In this document: positions 58,101 to 64,000 of the stretch, in pieces
Layout of the letters: each line of letters starts with the position of its first letter
Position numbering within the stretch: the stretch's first letter is position 1
From: Uranotaenia lowii
Taxonomy: Eukaryota; Arthropoda; Insecta; Diptera; Culicidae
DNA: 64,000 nt
Direction: 5' to 3'
NCBI RefSeq assembly: GCF_029784155.1
Contig: NC_073692.1
Coordinates: 278,276,413-278,340,412 of the forward strand
The notes under the pieces: generated by a model
Seen by the model: only the letters and a program-made list of their open reading frames with translations
Told to the model about the DNA's origin: nothing
Database searches by the model: none
Program-made: the position numbers and the translations under genes

Positions 58101-59539
58101 AATTAAATGTTAAGGGTCCTAATTTAAGGTATTATGCGCATAGTGCATGAAAATGTATATTTTATCACATAAATGTATCTTGCAGTTGATAACTTAAAAA
58201 CCATGAACTTTGAATAACAGATAGAAAAATAAACAGCTAAAGTAAAAAAAAATGTATTTCTTTTTTGTTTTAGGGATTTAACCCATTTGGATCTTTTTCC
58301 TCGATTCAGGCGGTATTTAACCCATTAGAGCCATGTTTCTTGGTTGAGATTTTATATTGTGTGGTATAAATCGGCTTTTCGTAGAAAATCCACTATATTA
58401 TAAAACAGTTTTTATGTTATTGTTTTTCCACAAAAAAAGGATTTTAATTATGAAAGTTATTATTTATTTCTCTAATTCTTCTTTATTATGCATACAATTA
58501 ACCAAATAATGCACGCACTATGCTGGTATAGAAAAAATGACTGTTTGTTTTCTGTTCGTATAAAATTTTACACCTGAATAAATCTGATTTTTCATCCAAA
58601 AAACTTGACTACCAAATCATGCTAACAATATGATCGCACTTTTCTGGTCCATGAAAGTAAATGAAACCTTGATGATGCCTTGTTAAGCTGTCGTCAAGAA
58701 ATCAATATTACATAGTGCCTTTTGCTGTCGATACAACATTTTGGTGTTAGTATGTTTTGTCAAATCAATGTACAATGTTTTATTTTCTACATGTTAACCA
58801 CTTTTTTATATTATATACGCAAAGCTAAGTTAACAGCAGTAGGAAACCTGGCCTTGTTGACCCTTCAATGGACAAGGTGGTGCAGAAGTTGAACGTTTTT
58901 TTTACTTATTTTTTGCATTTATTTATGAACATTATTCCTAAATCCCGATTTTTTTTTTTCGCGGTTTACTAATTTCTGAGAATACCTGGCACCTCTGCCC
59001 ACCAATCAATCACAATTTTGAACCTAATTTTGAGTTTGTAATCGGGAGCGTGTAACTGATTAATTTTCGAGCACGGATGGATCGGTGACTGTGATGTTAC
59101 CATGGTATCAAACCATGTTAGTTTACACCTTGACAATGTTTTCAAATAACTAAATTATGTTATAATTTTGATTCCAGATTCGGGTTGTTTTTTTTTTGCA
59201 AAATGAAAGAAACAATGATGTTGAATTTTGCTATAGGATAAATTGACAGCAAATAATGCTATACCTTTGGTCTCAGGTTAGAATTTTATGTAAAAATTGG
59301 ATACTCTTATGATGGCTTTTTTTGCTATCAGTAAATTCTACACCAAATTTTGCTTAAACTTTGCTGTTGAAGCCTGAATTTGGTCTCAGCTTGCTGTCAG
59401 AGAAACCTGTTTGAGACCTTAGTTATGCCTGATTTTGCTCTAATGAAAAATTTGACACCATAAACTGCTATCGGTTTGCTTTTGACACCTGATTAAGGTC
59501 TCATTTTACTATCGATTTGGGCATCAAAGTCTGCTCGGG
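55171..59539. mobile_element. Nested TIR element with CCCGAGCAGAC ends
   Basis: Left CCCGAGCAGACTTTTATGGC and right CCCGAGCAGACTTTGATGCC (reverse complement) face each other 4.37 kb apart. Several hundred bp inside each end are rich in GAGACC, AGAGCAAAATT and TTTGCTATCA motifs in matching inverted sense. Flanking bases AC may be a 2-bp TSD but this is weak. The interior contains the decayed coding unit at 56930-57415. A C16 run lies at 56300-56315 and a TAGTAA microsatellite at about 56768-56806. Confidence 0.55.
56930..57415 (-). pseudogene. Decayed two-exon coding unit of unknown function
   Basis: On the minus strand ATG-AAG (57415-57410) is followed by a donor GTATGA, a 75-bp T-rich intron (57409-57335) ending TTTAAATTTAG, and a 405-nt exon (57334-56930) closed by a strong donor ACC|GTAAGTA. 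Joined in phase 0 it starts MKEQTDDDPGLDIVPYGF. After stops TGA and TAA it continues in the same frame with DDQAARVTSRKKTTASFIG, DEKKPPPYDAVKMFRLLDL and CQLQYALVRREIEMQE, then VPIRAIFIVADTT, a TAG, and LELYQQLTLETVIF. An alternative frame covers the first gap (TGSGAVQRILQNHPEYNL). The short intron and in-phase exon boundaries look like a real insect gene that has decayed. No family is recognised. It may be the host element's own gene or captured sequence. Confidence 0.45.
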
Positions 59540-59558
59540 ACTGAGCAAACTTTCTATA

Positions 59559-61625
59559 TCTAATATATAAAGATGAGTTGGACTATATATGTTTGTTTGT
59601 ATGCACCTTATACAAATCCACACCGCTTAACCGATCAGCCTGAAATTTGGCACAGTTATGTGTTTGAACCATGGTAAGGTTTTAGTAATAGTTTTGAGCC
59701 CCTCCCACCTAAAGAAAGAGACCCTCCCATACAACTTTCGTTTTTTCTCCCACGAACCAAAAGTCATGGCACCCGTTTTGGCAACCGCTTTTTTTTCCTT
59801 TCGGGGGGTTATTTTCACCATCACCATGGGCCGGGCATTAGAAACGACCGTCCAGGAGTTCACGTGTACTGGAAAGCAAATCAAAGCTTGCTCAGCATTA
59901 AAAAGTTGAAAGGGAAATTTTGGCGCGTGTTTTTTCCTTCTACTGTTCAAATCACGTGGTACTGGTACGAGATATTTGGATACACTAATAAGCCTACATT
60001 TTCGATTGAAAAACATAACTAGCCTGTTAGGAATATATTGACTAGAATTGTAGTGGCTTTCAAAGTGCCCTTTACCACCGCCGGGGGGCTTTGAGGGTCT
60101 ACAAAAACATACAGCGAAAAATGAATTGACTTCTTCAGCTGAATAATTATTTGGACTGAGTGCTAAAAAACTAATGAACTGATTAGTTTCATTAGTTCCA
60201 GGTTTTAAGAGCCAACCGTTTTCATATTTTTGAAATTCCTCTTAGAGGTTGAAAAATTTATTCGATTCAGAATTATAAGCCCAAGGATGTGATTCCAACG
60301 AATCGCAATTTCATTGGCCTATTTGAAGTTTTTGAGTTATCATTGATGTTCAATGTGGTCGATTCTACCATCCAATTTAAAGAAAACTTATTGTAAAACT
60401 GTTTAGTACACGTTCAATCAAATCATATCTTAGAATTTAAACATTGATAACTCTTCAAAATAAAGAATGGGATGTTTGCGCCCAAGAATAAAAAAACTGA
60501 AACAGAACTCGAATAAAACCTTATTCTTAACATTAAAATGATGATTTTGGTTCAGAGATGATTTGGTTTCGATAACTTTAAAAAACTATAAATGGTACTT
60601 TCAACATTTAAGGTAAACTTATAATAAAAAAGTATGAAATTATAAAGCGAAAAAATACACACATACAATTGCAAACATGCAATGTGAGTGTTGAGGCCAA
60701 TCCCCAAAAAACGGCTGGTTCACAAATTCGTTCCCAGACGTAGGTTTGACGGACGATAATTAACAACACGACACTTAGCAGGTGATACGATCACGGGGGA
60801 CGATTTATTCTTATCATCTAACTAAAAACGCTCAAACTCAAGACGAATAAATGGACTATATTTAACAAAGCAAACGACCGACCGACACGGGTGATTTGTA
60901 AGTTCTGATTTGTGCTATTGTCTCGATATTATCATCTCGCAATTAGGTACCGATCAAGTATGATCGGTTATCGGTCATTCTGTTTCCCACGACGCCGCAC
61001 ACACGCATTGTTGGTCCTGACCACTGGAGATGCGTGCGGCATAGATACAACGATTGATGCTGGTTACTGCTGAGATGGTTTTTGATATCTAATCGTCGCT
61101 TGGCTCGCGCTGCTACTGTTTTGGCGCGAACAGTGAGTTTTTAACATGGTTCAACAAAGTTCGCAGATCTTTTTAAAATTTTCTAAGTGAATAAAACTTA
61201 AATATATCATTGTACAGGGAGATCATCGATCTTCAAAAATGGGATAATCTCCAACAGAAATTTTCACTAGATAGGAAATGCGAAAAAAAAATTTAATCAT
61301 TTGAAGATAAAAATATAAGGCCACATCTATTGAAGCTTACTAAAAATTAAAAAAAAAAATTTGATGAAAGTATGAATTCAAGGGAAATTATTTTGGGTTT
61401 CTATTAACCAAAACCTCATAACTAAAAATTTTACCATAATATGAAAATGATTAGTAGACAGTTAATAACCTCAATAAAAACTTGACTAAAAAACTTACAT
61501 GGCCCAACTTGGGCCAAATTTCTTATAATGATGAATATAAAGCTTCCAAAATTTTAAATAGTCAAACGATTAATTTAGATTTATGTTTCATGTTAACCCG
61601 AGCAATGCCGGGTAAAATCAGCTAG
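59559..61625 (+). mobile_element. Non-autonomous Helitron, 2.07 kb
   Basis: It starts TCTAATATATAAAGATGAG after an A (59558) and ends CTAG (61622-61625) before T. The 3' hairpin is ACCCG-AGCAATGC-CGGGT (about 61596-61613). Its 5' end resembles the Helitron at 34187 (TCTTATATATAAAAATGG) and shares the ACCGATCAGCCTGAAATTTG-type block. No Rep/helicase is found. A solo LTR is nested at 60689-61132. Confidence 0.75.
60689..61132. mobile_element. Solo LTR with 5-bp TSD GTGAG
   Basis: TGTTGAGGCC at the left and GGCGCGAACA at the right give TGTT...AACA ends. GTGAG flanks both sides (60684-60688, 61133-61137). The 444-bp block is more GC-rich than its surroundings. AATAAA occurs on both strands, so orientation is uncertain; a minus-strand reading with AAGAATAAATCG near the middle is plausible. 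It fits recombination between two LTRs of a copia or BEL-type element. No internal region remains. Confidence 0.75.
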
Positions 61626-62467
61626 TGTTACATAATTTGTAAAAGTTATCAAATTTTTATGGATGAACGAAGGTTTTGAAACAGAATTTTAATTACGAAT
61701 GGTTGAAGTTGTAGTGAAAGTATAATTTTAATAAGGATGATGCTATGGTTCGGTGATTTTTAAAATAATTTTGAACGATATTGATAGGGTCTAACTATCT
61801 TTCTGAGGCTATCCATACTCCTCAATATTAAAACTAGAGTTCGCTTGAACGTTCTTCATACCAATAAAATGTAATCACCAATCGTAAAACATTGAAAAAC
61901 GTGTGATGGAGTTTTCAGAAAATGTGTCAAATACCTTACAGAGACGAATCAGCCCGAGGCTGAAAGTCTCTATAATAAAGAAAAAAAACCTTACAATTTT
62001 GATAATTTAAAAATTGTAATTGTGTTCTTTTTTTTCAGTGACGGTAATCTTTTTTGTAAAATCATTTGAGGCTTTTGAGTAAATAAAGCCAAATGATTCT
62101 TCATGTTTCAAATTATATTCGGTGATTTTTTTCAGATTTTTTTAAATTATATTCGGATACTTTTACGTTTAACAGAAAAATGCAAATGTTCGAAAAATGT
62201 ATGGAAAATGACCAAACATAACAATTTAAAAGCGTGTTTTCTCGACATAAGTTTTTATACACTTTTATTCCTTTGGATTATATCATTTCATTAAAATTTT
62301 CAGATCTTTGTTTAGATATATGCTAGTGTTGACCCAGGTATATTTATTTAAATGATATATGAAGAATAAGAAAAAAAAAACGTTCAGTTCTTAGAACATG
62401 GCTTTTCCAAAATGAACTTCACGGGCCACAAAAAGTTGGTCATGATTTGGCCACCCATGGTTTAAAG

Positions 62468-64000
62468 CCTATAAAAACAAATATTTATGTCCCGCTATGA
62501 AAGTCCAACTATGACGACTATATTGTGTGAATTCTGATTCAACAGTTTATCCTTTTTTATTTCAATTTGTACTAAAAAAACGTGAACCTAAATCTTATTC
62601 TCAGATCCCACGACTCGAATGGTGCGAGTAGGTAATTTGCCAATCACGTTCGCAGTTGTGGCCTCGATTCTCGTTTTGCAAAATTGAGCCCAATTTAGAT
62701 AGCAAACGCAAAAGAAGGTTGTGAATTCTATGAAAAAGTGGTCTTATTAGGCAAACACTGCGCGTAATTTTGCTAACCTACTATCCCAGAAAGCAAAAAT
62801 ATCTAAATCGTTCTAATGCTTCACAAAATATTCGTCAACCATTAAGTTTAAGCAGCCGTGACAGCTTCAATCAAGCTTATTTGTCGTTATATGGTTATGA
62901 AATGTATGCTCTCCAACGTTGATGTTTGTTTGTTCACATTACACTCATTTGAAGCATTTGAATTTCAGGAAATCAAACCCAAGAGCGAAAGATGGCCCTT
63001 TTAATCCCTTATAATAACATGCAAACAGTCGGAATTTCGGCACGTCATCACGATGAATCCTTAATTTTGCCAAGGCGAATTATCACGCGTCTTCGTCCTA
63101 CCGAATTCAACTTGGAAGGAGCGATTCAGAAGAAAACAAACAGGTAGTGAAGAAAGGTTGGTTTGGTATAAGGGAAAAAATTCTACATTCATATTATGCA
63201 CACATCTCACCTCCAAAAAGTAAACAGAGTAATCCAATTTTTACGGTGCTGAATTTATCCATGTTTTCCGCGTGCGCTCGTTTCCGTTTCTACGGTGTCG
63301 GTGAAGAAAATCCTGCTTTTTGGCCTCGTTGTGTTGTCGTCGTCGTTCCTCAACACCGGCTTTTCCGCGGAAAATCTGAGGTTCAGGTGTACTTGCCTTT
63401 TCCTTCCCGAAAAAAACACACTCTAGAATATGTACACACACCCGCCCACAAACACACACGTGTGATCACCCAACACCCAAACCCAGAGCGCGCTGCTGTT
63501 CACACACTCAGGTTAGAACTTAATGTGCTGAGCTGTCGTTCTCCGAGGCTTTCTCTAAGTAAACACCTTGCTTTGCCTTGCCTCGAGGATGCTGTTCCAG
63601 GACTCGCTCGCCACTATGTACGGTTTGAATTCCCTCAGCCGGCACCAGTTGAAGAAAGAAGAAAAAATAAAACAGCCCAACCAATAACGCAGGAAAAGAA
63701 TGACGTTCACCGACGAGAACACCGGAGCAGCTCGGTAGATAGAAAATTTGGGGTGGTGGAGTAATTTGAAATAACGACAGCGCACACGTGCGTGCGATCA
63801 AAGCTGAACAAACATATGTGGGAGAAAATACGCCACTTGTTTTGGTGTGTGAACTCACGCCTAGCTATTTTTATTACACCAACAATTTACGCGCTCATTC
63901 TTGTAGAACACAACACATGGCCATCAGGCACGATTCACCGAAAAAAAAATGGACACACTATTTTCACTGCCACTTTGCAAACTATTCGGTATGTACGTGT
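62468..64000. other. No transposon recognised; GC-rich island from ~62830
   Basis: Sequence from about 62830 to the window end is relatively GC-rich with CACACA and CGTCGTCGTC tracts, typical of single-copy regulatory or 5'-flanking DNA. The plus-strand open frame at 63147-63764 (205 codons, no ATG start) has an overlapping minus-strand frame and no domain, so coding is not supported. Confidence 0.35.
62970..63143 (+). CDS. Candidate coding first exon (weak)
   Basis: An acceptor-like TTTGAATTTCAG (ending 62969) precedes an open segment with ATG at 62993 in good context (GCGAAAGATGGCC). The segment reads MALLIPYNNMQTVGISA, then ESLILPRRIITRLR and TEFNLEGAIQKKTN. A donor-like AACAG|GTAGTG follows (63143/63144). 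No family is recognised and the length (about 50 codons) is within chance. It is listed because it lies in a GC-rich, transposon-free island and has matching splice-like edges. Confidence 0.22.

Larger units (their letters stand above)
53418..62459. mobile_element. hAT-ended element expanded to 9 kb by nested insertions
   Basis: CATGGGTGGCCAA at 53418-53430 and its exact complement at 62447-62459 are flanked by 8-bp direct repeats GTTTAAAG (53410-53417, 62460-62467). Subterminal GCGGGCCACA (left) and TGGCCCGTG (right, complement) resemble Tip100/Zaphod-type hAT ends. Removing the TIR element (55171-59539) and the Helitron (59559-61625) leaves about 2.6 kb. No transposase domain is recognised in that remainder, so it is a non-autonomous or fully decayed copy. 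Confidence 0.7.

Noticed and set aside
59627..60016. 129-codon minus-strand open frame
   Set aside because: It lies inside a non-autonomous Helitron near its 5' end and resembles no Rep/helicase protein.
63147..63764. 205-codon plus-strand open frame
   Set aside because: It has no ATG start, no domain, and an overlapping minus-strand frame of 112 codons. The region is simply GC-rich and poor in stops.

Overview
The window looks like AT-rich nuclear DNA of a dipteran, most likely a mosquito (Culicidae). The evidence is the transposon community: an RTE-clade LINE with an HDV-like 5' ribozyme, Tc1/mariner copies whose catalytic spacings read DD37E and DD37D (families described from mosquitoes), an R1-clade LINE, a Ty1/copia element, Helitrons and hAT-type elements. 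No intact host protein gene is recognised. The sequence reads as a long intergenic or intronic stretch that has taken many insertions.

Layout. 1-1960: the 3' half of a Helitron and a degenerate tandem-repeat element with a hAT-like MITE inside it. 4321-5260: one copy of a dispersed repeat whose second copy lies at 28497-30195. 5307-8155 (minus strand): a decayed copia element (LTR, primer-binding site, protease, RT/RNase H remnants) joined to a decayed R1-clade fragment, with one foldback-element arm at 7172-7505. 8644-12058 (minus): a complete RTE-clade LINE with a 13-bp target-site duplication, an intact 1034-codon ORF2 and a predicted HDV-like ribozyme at its 5' end. 14062-14849: a decayed DD37D mariner. 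17259-17765 and 19733-20433: foldback elements. 22088-27014: a full-length but frameshifted L1/Tx1-like LINE with a 69-bp target-site duplication.

31672-32034: a 363-bp non-autonomous element that carries the same ribozyme as the RTE LINE and starts exactly at its predicted cleavage site. 34122-36265: a TIR element hosting a Helitron whose 5' end is repeated six times in tandem. 36619-37327: a TTAA-flanked element with G-tract termini. 39431-39550: a perfect 53-bp-arm hairpin. 40945-42228: a DD37E mariner whose transposase is broken by one nonsense codon. 45976-47784: a 5'-truncated LINE with a 57-nt poly(A). 47914-50572: a long-TIR element. 52015-52812: a hAT-type MITE. 53418-62459: a hAT-ended element enlarged to 9 kb by nested insertions (a second TIR element with a decayed two-exon coding unit, then a Helitron with a solo LTR inside).

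Between the elements are relatively GC-rich, apparently single-copy islands (about 2040-3900, 12560-13250, 20990-21560, 32460-33260, 42740-43740 and 62830-64000). These are the best places to look for host exons or regulatory DNA, but only weak exon candidates are visible (62970-63143 and 43345-43488).

The most interesting system is the ribozyme-capped RTE and its short partner. Two diverged copies in one window support the same fold through compensatory base changes, in the P1 helix and in an extra helix inserted between P1 and P2.
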